DNA from: Trochalopteron elliotii
Lineage: Eukaryota > Chordata > Aves > Passeriformes > Leiothrichidae
Reading direction: 5' to 3'
DNA: 64,000 nucleotides
Assembly: GCA_024734555.1 (NCBI GenBank)
Contig: JANPWX010019792.1
Span: forward strand, 817,531-881,530
The notes under the pieces were generated by a model, which saw nothing but the letters and a program-made list of their open reading frames with translations, was not told the DNA's origin and did not search any database. This document shows positions 37,650 through 49,394 of this stretch, piece after piece; positions within the stretch are counted from its first letter, which is position 1, and every line of letters begins with the position of its first letter. Position numbers and translations under genes: made by a program.

Positions 37650-40600
37650 AAGGCAGTTAGCACCACAGCTAATGCTGAGCTGACACAAGCTAAAGTAAAT
37701 GACTCTTCTTCTGACAAGCAAACCTGATACAGAAGAGGTGATCGTGGCTGCAGAATGAATCATCTTCTCTCTCAACTCCTTCAGACCAGTTCATTGCCAG
37801 TGTATACTCCTGGTTTTTTAAGGCACCTTTTGCCTTCAATATTTCTTGAACTTCTGAGCTGTTTTTTTCCTAGGTGCCTAAAAGAAAATCTGTTTCCAAT
37901 GCAGTTTGAACAATTACTCATTGACCACTGATAGATCATAAATTGTTTCAGATACCTAGCAAGGGACACAATGCCCTAGTAGCCCTCCTTCCTTTTAACG
38001 TAAAGAAAAATTGTTTTGTGTTGCACAAAAGGAGATTTCCATTTTAAATACATTATTGATTCTTTCTTCTATGCATTTTCAATTAAATGAGGAGCCCAGC
38101 TAACCATCCTCAACAAAGGCACACTGTTGTGCATTTAAACCTGTGATTACCTGCTTATTCTGCTCTCAGTCACGACTGAAAGGAATGTTACAGGTGAAAT
38201 GCAGAGCCAAAAGTTAAATAAATACAGACACACAAAATAATGAGATGCATACTTCTGCTGTAAAGTTACATTAACCAAGCCAAACTCCTCCCTGAATTGA
38301 ACTGCCATCAATTACTGACTTTGAAAGGCAGTCACCTGGATTCTCCATCTCTTTAAAACATCATTAATCTTTCTGATATATGCCTTTTTTAATTATTATT
38401 TTTAAAGCAGAGGGAGCTAGAATTTGAATCAAAATGAAGGGAGCCATTAACTTGAAGTGATATGACAGTGAGACAAGTTTAGGGTGGTAGCACTTCTCAC
38501 AAATGAGGGGTAACCTCACAAAAAATAGCTTCCTCTTTCCAACAGTTTCTAATTTGGCCAGAACAAGCCATAATCCATCCTTCAATGAGGACAGACTTAA
38601 AATAAGATCTCTTGCCACTCTGTTGAATTTGGCACAGGAACTCTTTTACCCTTTGGGAATCATGGACACATCCCAGCAATGAAATGGAAAACATATTTTT
38701 CACCAACATTTTTAAGTTATGCTAAGTTTAAAATTTGGTTCAGAAAAATCAATGCAACATTACTTATCAGGTTTACTTATCAGGGAATTAACTTTAAGGC
38801 TTTTGATGAATATTTCAACATAGTAACTATTAATCTTTAAAAAAAATCAATGACAAATTTTCCTTTTACACCCCAGGGACTGCCAACTACATTCAGCTTA
38901 AATAACTCCTAAGTGCCTGTGCCCAGATTTGTCTTGCATGTTGATGACATTGTTAGCATCTGAAACTTCATTCTGATCTTTGGGAAGCAACAATGTGCAT
39001 CTTTACCTTCTACCCTTCTTTATCATGGAAGATAGTTTATAGTTGCTGTTGCACCTCTACTGAGGCTGCTGTGGAAACAAGGCAACAAAAAATGCCAAAA
39101 CATTCAAGGCCAAGGCAAGGAAAACAAAAGAAGCTGGAATAAAACCTGAAATAACTTGTGATTTCACTCCAAAGTAAACCACAGGCTCCTTAAAGTGGTA
39201 CATACCTCTAAACTTTTTGGGGGGAAAATTCCTTGGATATATGACACATTAAGCCTGGTCATTCGTGGTGTACCTTTAAAAAGGAGTTCTTCAGCCTATT
39301 CTGTATCTTGAAACTCACATGCCAGCACTTCCTTTGCTACAGGCACCCTACAGAAAGCTTTCAGGAATGCAATTTGTCTAGCACAAAATAAAAACAACAA
39401 AACTGCATTTTTATAGCTCAGTTTTCCAGGTGCACAAGAATATCCCAGGTTAAACGAGAAGGAGGAAGGGTGAGGAACCCTGAAGAACAGCTCAGGATCA
39501 TGCTGGATCCAAATCTTATTTACTCAATTTTCTATTTCCTAGCAAATTTCAGCACTAAAAAAAACAGGTCGTATTTCAGGTACTTAAAGCTTGCAGCAAG
39601 GCAACACATAACTGCTCATTCAATTATTTTGTAATTAGCCAGAGGTGCAATCAGTTTCCCAAGCAACATAACTCAAGTTTTTCCCTACCTAGCAATTCTT
39701 CTGCCATATCTAACAATGTTTTGTTTATACTGCATCCAGCTTAGATGTGTTTGCTTTGATGTATGCTGGGAAAAATGTGTGCTGCCATCCCCTAGCACCT
39801 CATTAAGAGTAGCACAAAAGGGAGGAGGAAAGGGGAACAGGAGGAAAACATGAGAGCAACCTGCAGCTCTCTGCTCTGTACACACTGCAGAGGAGTAACA
39901 TGCCTTGACCACCACACTGCATGGGAACTACAGGAACACTGCCAGCCAAAATGGTTGTTGGGAGAAGAAGGGTTAAAAAGTGCTCTGTATTTTGCAATGA
40001 AGGTCTCATCAAGTTCACTGTGGAAAGATCATTAGAAGAGTCTTCTAGAAGGACAAAACATGATTAGTTGGCAGGATTAAAGACATCAGACAAGGACATA
40101 GTTCTTCTACTTAAAACAGGTTTTGCATAGAATTCATTACTTTTACAGCTCAAAGTTCTCTGAGAATTCAGTAAGAATCAGTTTCTGCCAGTGCAGAACC
40201 TCTCAGAGCAGATAACTGCACTGTGGACACAGTAATGTGACAGAATCAGGGGGCAATTCAGTGTATTCCCCATCACTTTTTCAAATTAGTGGAGGACAAT
40301 ATAGTGTAACAGCAAAAAGGAGAAAAGGTTTTGTCCACAATGATGTCTCTGTGATTCACAGAATAAGTACCTCAACCCTGCAGCTTGGCTGGTTGAGGTA
40401 ATGGCACCTGTGTTAGAACCAACACAGGTTTTGTACTAATAATCAAACCTGGAAGAGGCCTCTGAAGTTTGTCCCACCCAAACAAGCTTAATACATTTTT
40501 TTTTTGTATCAAGAGAGGGAAAAACAATTTTCTTTCCCTTACAGTAGGACATACTGCAACTTGTCAGAGACAAAGCACTTGGTGTTACTCCTGGGTGGGG

Positions 40601-43600
40601 ACAGATGCAGCAACACGTTTTACTCTCCTGCTCTGTGCTTTTACAAAGAAAATATTTTAGGCAGGGCCTTTCAAAAATAATTGAAGGATTTCCTCCTGCC
40701 CCCAAATTCCTATAATGGAAAGAAAAAAAATATAACATTCTCTTTCAATGCATTTGAAAAGGAATGGGAAATACCACCTTCAAAAGTAATAGAAGGTTTT
40801 CAGGTAACTTCTCTTCACAATTCACCTGCCTCTCTTTTCCCCTACCACTTTTTTCATACTGACTGCTAGGAAAAGTCTCTGGTTTCCCTTAGAAAAACTA
40901 AGCTTGTTACATTTTATTTACTTGTTTTTAAATCAACTATTTCCAGGTCTTTTTGCATGGTGTCATTCTTGAAACATCTGTAGCTGTCCCTATATTTTGA
41001 GCATGGCCTGCAGAGATCAGTCATGTGAAGCTGATCTCTTACCACCTCATCCATCCCACCTTCCTCCACAATGACCCTCCAAAGGGGCAAGAATTTTGGA
41101 TGGCAGCAAGCAACACTCAGGTCACCTGCACAGTACATTTCTAATCTAGGTGACTTTCCAAAAGTCATTCAACTTTCCTGGACCAAGTCGTATTTTGTTA
41201 GAATGAAGAAAATAAATGTCAAATTGCATTAAAGCTCTTTTGTGTTTGCAAGACTACTGATTGACTTCCAGGTGGGGTAAATGAAGAGGTCTGAATAACA
41301 CCATCCATGCACTGCCTGAAGAGTGTGCAGATGTGGAGGAGAATCCAACCCCATTGTACTCTGGAGTATTTCCTTATCTTACAGTTTTTCATTACAGTAG
41401 CTTCTAACAATGCCAGTGAAAGATGCTCTTTCAAACAAACAACAGGAACAAAGGATTTTCAAAATTATATTTAACTATCAAAGTATATTTGTTTCCAGAA
41501 GGAATTACACACAGACTCATACTCCCAAACTGTCTAAATAGAATTGTAGCAACATGGCTGAAGCCTGCCTTTCTCTAAAAAAATACAGTTGCACAGTTGC
41601 TCCAAAATCAGAATCACAGGCAAGTCCATGTCCACTGTTTGCATTTTCTGTAGGATCAAACCAAAGGTACCCTCTTCAACCAGCACAGAATTTTTAGATG
41701 ACTATGTAACATCTGAATTGTGTAAGTATTTAAACTACAGAAAAATTCACCACTTTGACTCATCCAGTGAATTACCACAGGTCTGCCAGATGACCTATGG
41801 AAAAAAATCTCCTGTGCCTCTTCCATGACTGCTTTCTATGCAAACCACAAAATTAATGGTGTTGAATATCAAAATAACCTTCTTCAAGTGATGAAGCTTT
41901 CATTTAACTATTTACAGCCTCAAGACTGCTTCAAGATAAATGATTTTACATTAACAGTAAAGGAGTCAGATTTACAAAGCCAGTAAGAATTCATAAGTTT
42001 TGCATTTTAATCACTCATAGCCACTGTATTTGATTTACTCCACAATTTCCATCAGAAAATGAAAAAGTTTTGAAGAATGAGTCACTCAATGTAAATCTCT
42101 AGCAAGCCTGTCAGTCATGTTAGTCTTTTTACCAATGTTTTTTCCTGCTTCTGACAGCAATAATACAACCATTTTAATTACTTCATTACTTAATGACTTC
42201 TAACCTTAAAAAACTGCAAAAATATGGAAATGTAAACTAATACACACCAATTCCCCATGAAATAAAAGAAAGCATTATAAACACCAGCATAACTTGTGAA
42301 TTTTCTACCCTGATACTTTTTACAAAGAAAAAAAAAAGAAATCTATAGGGGTCTGGAATGCTTCTACCAAAGGATATGTATCTACAAACATTATTGTATT
42401 ATTCCCTCTACAAGAGGGAAATAAAATTGCCTAATTCTAATACAATATTTCCTTGGCACAAATTGCACACTCCCTTGGCTGTACTACAATAACAACCTCT
42501 GGGAAGCTACCATTCCAAAAATTATAGCTTTAAAAGAAGTTTTCAGTGCTGGATATCTGTTGGGAGGACTAAGCCCCGTCTAGTTTTGCTGGCAAGTTTT
42601 TTTTTTAACTTACATATTTATTAATTTCCAGTTTTTAGCAGTCCATTGTACTTTCGTTCAACTACAGGGAAAGAACTGTTTAGTTTACAGCACAGTTTTA
42701 TATGCAAATTATATTCAGTAGAGTCTCTACTCATCATAAGTGTCAACAGGAAAAAAGGCGTGACAGATTTAAGGCTTGAGATTTTTTCATAAACTTTGAA
42801 GGAACACTGAAATTACAAAGCACACTGCACTCACTGTAAAGCATTTTCTCTAAGCATGTGCCAAATGAAGTATATTAAAGCATTTTTTCTTCTAAATGTA
42901 CTGTGAGACTTCATGCTCCATTTTCTATTTCTAAATATTTGAGATAATTAGAAGAGTCCTGTCCTCAGCACAGAGTCAAACTTACTGTTTGCTTAGGGCC
43001 CCCCTGAACTTAAGTTTGCTTCTACTCTGTGAAAATATTTCCATTACATTTAGTAACACTGGAGACAAAGCAAGTTTTCCACCCCATACACATCAAAATT
43101 AAAAAAACTCACGAGTTCAAAATGAAGAGATATTTTACTGCCAATAGGAGGGGGGAAAGTCTTAACAAATCAGCCAGTTGTTGCACTAACAACATCAAAT
43201 AAAGAAATTGTAGAGCTTATTCTACCCGTTATCAATAATGCATGGCCACGCACAGACAATTTATAGCTGTTTTCCATCACTGGGTATTGTGCAGTACTAA
43301 ATTAAGTTGACAAAATCCAAGGACAGTCCACCCACACAGCTACTGTGAGCCAGCCAGGCCACTTTGAATAAACATTTTAAAGGCATAAAGTGAGTTTTAT
43401 TAGCATGCTGAGATGCAGTTCCTAGTGGACAAAGCATCTCCTTTGAAAAAGTAGAAGTACATTTAGCAGAAAGAAAGATGAGTTACTCTTGTGTCTTACA
43501 TGTAGAGAAACAGCCAAAGAGGAAATAAAAAATATACAGGTAACAATACAAAAACCTGAACTTGTTAATATTAAAACATGAAACAAGAGAATTTACTCTC

Positions 43601-43960
43601 AGTACTAGAAACTGGTTGTCATTCTCAGAAAATCCTGACAGTTGCTGAATTGCTGTCAGGTTCTGACGGCAAAATAACTAAAACCCAAAGATGTTTTGGT
43701 GGAATTTTTTTCTTTTCTATGTTTAGGTTGTTTCAAAGATTATTAGACTTATTTCATTTAATCCTTCACAAGCCATATAAATCAGAAAACCACTCAAGTC
43801 TTTCATCAATATAAAGAAGTAGTTACTCTACTGAAATAATAGGTCAGCAGCACTTACTGTGCCAGTAAAAAAGTGAGGGGTGAGGTGCCTTCCACAGACC
43901 AAATTCACCAAAACATGGTATGACACCAGTTGGTTCCAAGAAAGCATCATGGATCTTGGG

Positions 43961-44540
43961 GATTCCAAAGACATGGGGACACCAGCTGGTTTTCCTCACA
44001 TTTTGAAGCTCACTAAGTCTGGAAAAGCAGATCTCCTGCCATTTTTCATTACTCCCTGACCTTGCCATTTAGATGGGTAGGAGGTGTGGGGGTGTGTGTG
44101 TGCAGCTGGAAACACCCAGAGTGACTCTCGCTGGCTCTGTTGAGTAAAAGCAGTTCAGAAAGGGAACAGAAGGTTCTGCAATAGACCAGCTGTCATAACT
44201 GGGAAGCCTGTGTGCACTTTCTCTGCAGGCCACACACCATCACATTTTGGACTGAGCCCTTGCTCAGTGTCTATTCCTCCTTGCAGGATGCTGCTCTTCA
44301 CTTGGGTGTACGTGGGCTCTTGATTTTATCTTTTCTGGTGGCAAACAAGTGTTTTGATACAGAAGGAGAAATGCTTAGGACAGGCAAAATAAGGAAACTC
44401 ACTGTTGCTATGACTAGGCTGGTTGCAGCTCATGTGGGGCTGTGTGCTGAAGCCACGTCTTGGCTGAAGGGGTGGAGACCCTCAGCCAAGCATGGGTTTC
44501 ACTTCATAAATGAAGGAACTGTGTGCAAAAAGTGAGGGGC
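43961..44540 (+). repeat. Inverted duplication, arm 1
   Basis: This segment is the reverse complement of 47122-47757. The outer ends match exactly from GATTCCAAAGAC inward for about 115 bases, then similarity falls to roughly nine bases in ten and fades past 44500. Relative to arm 2 it lacks about 47 bases near 44322 and carries other small gaps. An open frame of 107 codons (44212-44535, plus) lies mostly inside it and has a partial counterpart in arm 2 (47188-47424, minus), but the shared peptide has no recognised domain. I cannot assign it to a known repeat family. Confidence 0.85.
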
Positions 44541-46526
44541 TCTGGGACACAAGACACAAGACCTGCACATCCATTAGTTTTAGCAGGACTCCTGCATTTG
44601 GACACCAATATGCAGGTGGGGCCTGCACTGGGGCCCTCCTCAGGCCTGACATGGAGTCAGGTGCAACCAGCCACGAGATGGATGGCAGCACCACCAGGAG
44701 CTGGGTTTGGGTCACACTGCAGACTTCTCCTGCTGTTTCTTTCACAGTCAAGCTGCACAACTGGCTTCCCTCTAGAAATTGGCACCACACTGTGACAGCC
44801 TCTTCATACCCAGAGCACCCCTCTAGGCAGGACCTTCCAGGCCTCTCTGGCAAACTGGCATGACAAGGTGACACAGAAAAAAAAATCCTTCTGTACAACA
44901 TGGGAAGGTGGAAGCTGTAACACGGAAAAGGTTATACAGAAAAAAAAAATCCTTCTCTACAACACGGGAAGGGGGAAGCTGTAACACAGCACGGCTGGGC
45001 AGCTTGATGGCCTTGCGGTGTATTTAAGCACAACCACAAATAAGGGGAGGAAGGATGAAAGAAACAGAGCTCAAGCCACAACTGTTTTAAGTTAGTCAAG
45101 TGGAAATACCTGGTCAAATAAAGTGACTGTATTTAATTCTGCAGGTGTTGAGAGAAGAAAATCAACTATTTTCTGGTATTTGGATTTGAGTGAGGCTTAA
45201 CTGCACTTACAATATATATTTTTGTCAAAAATCAGATCTCCCTTGCACATGAAAGTATATCAGGGACCTCTGAAGCCAACTAATCAGTGTATAAAACTCC
45301 AATTTGACTGCTCCAGCAAGCACAGAAAACTCACAAAGGCCAGATTTCAAGATAAACAGAAGTATAAAAAAACTACAGCTTAAGCAAGGTGATTGTTGAG
45401 GATTTGTCCTTCAACCAGTCTGTATTTTAATCTGTCAGAGTGCAAGACTTTCTTCATAAGGTTAGTTGTTGTTTTGAATTTTCTCCCTCTTAAATAGGCT
45501 GAGTTTCTGCTGTGAAAAGTGAAAATGATGTTTTGAGTATGATGATATTGCAGTAAACCCTCTCTTTTTACTAAAATCAAAGCTAAATCAAGGCTACAGG
45601 ACACAGCTTTGAGAAACCCTGGGCAATCCCAATGAAGCAATCATGGTTTTATAAATGGAAATTAATTTTAAAAAGTCGGTTGCTCATCTCACATTGCCAA
45701 AGTCTGTGATCCTATTAGAAGTCCAGTACTTTAGTGATCTGCACAGGGATCACATTCAGTGAAGTTGAGAAACAGACAAAATGCTCTTTTTGGGCCCCTC
45801 TCCATGGAGTGTATCACACCAGTGACATGCTGGCTTTCTAATGTACAGGCAAAGAGCATTTTACACCTCAGTGCACAATTAGTATTTCAAGTATCAGTAT
45901 CTGTACAATGGCAAAATGCCTTAAGCATAATGAAATGCTGTCTTACACACCATCACACCACACCCAGTTTTCACATACTGTCTTTTGTGGAGAGAAATTA
46001 GGCCCAAAACTTGCTAAATTAGTAACCCTACCTCGTGCACTGGCATTTAATTGGTGGCACATCTCTGTGCTGATGGCTATTGCCAGTAATTCCTGCACTC
46101 CCTTGCCCTCTGTACCTGCCTAGCACTATGGGACAGCTCACCATGCCACTCCCTTTAGGGACAAGCAAAGATACATATACATGGGTGTAAGTATGTAACT
46201 TGGACAGTACCTAAATTTAGAGAACCTGAAAATGAAATATCTTCATCCTCTGTTCCTCTCCATATCCACAGCCTGGTGAAACTGTCCACTTCTCAGTGAC
46301 TCTACCTGGTGCTCCTGTGCTTTCCAAGGCAGGCAGCAACCCACCCCTATTGTCAGCTCCCTGAGAGCAGATACAAGCCTGCTCTGGATTTTCCAGCCTT
46401 TCTGCAATCGTACTCTTCCTTTCTCTCTGCAAGTGTGTTTCCTTACAGCACCCTACCCTCAGTTCCCACCCTGTACCCCACAAGGCCACCCACTGCACCC
46501 CGCTGTACACGCAGGCTGTGACTGCA
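44541..46526. other. Spacer of the inverted duplication
   Basis: About 2 kb without gene or known transposon. Frames of 117-139 codons overlap on both strands around 44.5-44.9 kb and look like chance. It contains a 63-base tandem duplication. Confidence 0.55.
44862..44988 (+). repeat. 63-base tandem duplication
   Basis: Two units (44862-44924 and 44925-44988) each contain an A9-A10 run, TCCTTCT, TACAACA, GGGAAGG and GAAGCTGTAACAC. A handful of substitutions and one A separate them. Confidence 0.9.
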
Positions 46527-47054
46527 TGTCCTGGGTTGTAGTATAAGATATGCACAAAGTACTCTATCACCATCTTCATGAACTGTTGAAACCAATTGCT
46601 GAAGCAGTGTTCTTCCAGATTTCCCCCTCCCTCTTCTGTTAAGGTGTCTTCTGTTAATGGGTCTTTTGTTAATGGGTCTTCTGTTAATGGCCTGCTGAAT
46701 GACTCATAGATATCATAGTTATCTCTCTTTAATGGGCCATCAAGGACCCCCTGTATGACTCATCATCCCACTGTGAGGTGCTCCGCCCAGGGGGAGGAGC
46801 CAAGCATTCTCACCTGGATATAATCTGGGATTTGGGACAGTACATCCTTACCCACTGGATTCCCAGAGGATCAGAGCTGCCAGACCTTTCTACGGGATCA
46901 CTGCTTCCATCATCCCACTCAGGTTGTATTCTGACTCTGTCAGTGGTCTTTTTGTATTATTGCATTTATTTTATTTTACCCTTCTTTTCTTCTTCCTATT
47001 AAATTGTATTTCTGACTTGGAGCCTCTCACTCGTTTTGCTTTCAAACCATGACA
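46527..47054 (+). mobile_element. Solo LTR with 5-base target-site duplication
   Basis: The 528-base element begins TGTCCTGGGTTG and ends AAACCATGACA, so its tips TGTC and GACA are inverted complements. It is flanked on both sides by CTGCA (46522-46526 and 47055-47059), a clean 5-base target duplication. Inside are a TATAA box (46819-46823) and an ATTAAA poly(A) signal (46998-47003), giving U3-R-U5 order. Four 15-base units of the TCTTCTGTTAATGGG type sit in U3 (46632-46691). A 5-base duplication fits ERVL-like and some other retroviral classes and does not settle the family. No internal retroviral genes are present, so it arose by recombination between the two LTRs of a provirus. It sits between the spacer and arm 2 of the inverted duplication. 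Confidence 0.88.
46632..46691 (+). repeat. 15-base tandem repeat x 4 within LTR U3
   Basis: Four units in direct succession, each TCTT(C/T)TGTTAA followed by GG(T/G)(G/C)-type ends. Such U3 repeats often hold enhancer sites in retroviral LTRs; that role is inferred here. Confidence 0.9.
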
Positions 47055-47121
47055 CTGCACTACATCACTGGCACCTGCTGCAGTGCACTGGCAGGTCTGG
47101 GGATCTGCAAAGGCAACCTGA

Positions 47122-47757
47122 GAGCCCCTCTGGGCATATATGCACACATTTCCTTCACTTAGAAACCCATGCTGAGGGTATCTGCTTCTACAGCCAGGAC
47201 GTGGCTGCAGCACACAGCCCCACAGGAACTGCAACCAGCCTAGTCATAGCAACAGTGAGTTTCCTTATTTTCCCTGTCCTAAGCATTTCTTCTTCTGTAT
47301 CAGAACACTTTTCTTTGCCACCAGAAAAGATAAAATCCATGTAGAAATGCTTTTCCTGGTAAAAGAATAATCTCCAGAAGAGCAAGAGCCCACGTACACC
47401 CAAGTGAAGAGCAGCATCCTGCAAGGAGGAACTGACACTGCTCTATGAGTGAGGGCTCAGGGCCAATCCAAAATGTGCTGGTGTGAGGCCTCCAAGACTA
47501 AGTGCACACAGGCTTCCCAATCCTGGCAGCTGGTCTACTGCAGGGCCCTCTGCCCCCTTTCTGAACTGCTTTTACTCAACAGAGCCAGTGAGAGTCACTC
47601 TGGGTGTTTCCAGCTGCACACACACCCCCACACCTCCCTACCTATCTAAATGGCAAGGTCAGGGAGTAATGAAAAATGGCAGGAGATCTGCTTTTCCAGA
47701 CTTAGTGAGCTTCAAAATGTGAGGAAAACCAGCTGGTGTCCCCATGTCTTTGGAATC
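47122..47757 (-). repeat. Inverted duplication, arm 2
   Basis: Reverse complement of arm 1 (43961-44540). The right end stops exactly at TTTGGAATC (47757). It keeps the roughly 47-base segment (around 47341-47387) missing from arm 1, so arm 1 is probably the deleted version. Its inner side adjoins the solo LTR at 46527-47054 by about 65 bases. Confidence 0.85.
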
Positions 47758-48832
47758 ATTAGATTCAGGAGCCCTTTACCTGCCCCATAAACTGGCAGCA
47801 ATTCAAGTCCAGATCTGTAAGCCCCAGATTTACTCTGCACTCAAAAGCCAAACAAGTCCCCACTGCTTGTTTGCACACTGATTAAAGCTGCAAGAGCATC
47901 ACAAGAAAAGCAATTAGCCATCCTAGGTAATCATAACTGTCAAGAGACTAAATCCTTCCTCTTCAAAAGAGAAGTTCAATTTTAGGTGTGTCTTACCTCT
48001 CATCCAACTCTGCAGAGCATTGCAGTGCATGTAACAGATTGTCACTGCCTGCCCACCTTAAGTGTAAATAAAAACAGGGTTCAGCTGCCACTTCAAACAG
48101 CAGTTGTCAAACCTGAGGCAATTCAGGAGTTAGTAGCAAAGAGCCTTTACACAGCCTTTACTTATCTGGGTTTCCTTTCTTAGAGATTTCATTCAGGCCA
48201 TCCTTTGGGGTTGCTCTTAACCTGATCTTTGCAGAGAAAAGAGAAAAAAGTGCCTATAAAGCCCTGTCCTGCTGGGGTATTTACACCCAGTCACTGGTCA
48301 CCATAACAACTCAGCAGTGGTAAGAGGCCATGCTGCTCACTGGGCAGAGTATAAACATGGTACTGACTGACTCTCTCTAACTCTGGTCTGTGGCTGGTCT
48401 GCTGTGCTGCTGACAAAATGCAACAGCACTACAGTGCAGCTGACAGTGCAGCCATGAATCCAAAAAATGGGTAGAAAACATGGGTAATTAATGAAAGACC
48501 AAAGGAGCAACTCTAGGCAAAAGAAGAATGGTTACTTTTCTAGGTACAGTCATGTTTAGCTTCATAGCCTTATTTTTCCTGATGAAGGCATTCTATAGGG
48601 ACTGAAGACCACTACTACTAAATAATTCTAATACACGGAAGAACTAAGGCATGAGAATGGAAAGATATACAAGAACTTAAGAGTGTAGAATTAGTGATTT
48701 AGGAAAAGAAAACGAATTGCTTCTTCATTAATGTTTCTTCAAAATGCATGGATTTTGTTTTACTGAAGGCAGTGAATTTGCTTACAACCAAAAAATACTA
48801 ATAGCTGGGTCCAATACAAGACTTCAGGTTCA
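47758..48832. other. Non-coding sequence
   Basis: About 1.1 kb between arm 2 and the next LTR with no gene, transposon or notable repeat recognised. Confidence 0.55.
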
Positions 48833-49394
48833 TGTCGTTTTGTGCTGATTTTTACTAGGGTGGAGTTCATTTTCCTCACAACAGCTGATAAAAGCTTTAG
48901 ATTTGTGCTGGTAACTGGATAGATAACACATGGACATTTAAGTTATTGCTGAGTTCATGCAAAGCGACAAAGCCTTTTTTGCTGCTCTTAGCACCCCCAG
49001 CAAGGAGGCTGGAGGTGCACAAGGAATTGGGAAGGAACACAGCCAGGACAAATGACCTCAGCTGACCAAAGGGTTATTCCAGACCACATGGCATCACGCT
49101 CAGCATATGAAGAGGGAAGAAGGAAGAGGGAACATTTGGAGTGCTGACATCTGTCTTCCCAAGTCACCATTATGCATTATGGGCCCTGGCTTTCCTGGGA
49201 TGGCTGAACACCTGCCTGCTCATGGGAAGTGGTGAATTAATTCCTTGGTTTGCTTTGCTTCCCTGCATGGCTTTTACTTTCCATATTAAACTGTCTTTGT
49301 CTCAATGCACAAGTTTTTCAGTTTCACTCCTCTGATTCCATCCTCCATCCCAGTGGTGTGTGAGCAAGTGCCTGTGTGGGACTAAACCACAACA
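48833..49394 (+). mobile_element. Solo LTR of avian ERVL-like type
   Basis: The 562-base element begins TGTCGTTTTGTGCTG and ends TAAACCACAACA. Its wording through the middle (GCACAAGGAATTGGGAAG, GACCAAAGGGTTATTCCAGA, GGCTGAACACCTGCCTGC) matches an abundant avian endogenous-retrovirus LTR family that I recall as ERVL-related. An ATTAAA poly(A) signal lies at 49285-49290 and a degenerate TATA-like GCATATGAAG near 49105. The flanks GGTTCA and GGTTGA agree at five of six bases, consistent with an aged target duplication. The usual CpG sites of this family are largely changed to TG or CA, indicating age. No internal genes adjoin it. Confidence 0.85.

Larger units (their letters stand above)
36922..43960. 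other. Non-coding sequence
   Basis: No gene or recognised transposon is seen in about 7 kb. Two small tandem repeats occur (36979-37024, and 37605-37649). The longest open frames are about 100 codons and overlap frames on the opposite strand. Confidence 0.55.

Noticed and set aside
44212..44535. 107-codon frame in arm 1 as a duplicated gene
   Set aside because: The counterpart in arm 2 has a different start and an extra 47 bases that shift the frame, so the protein is not preserved.
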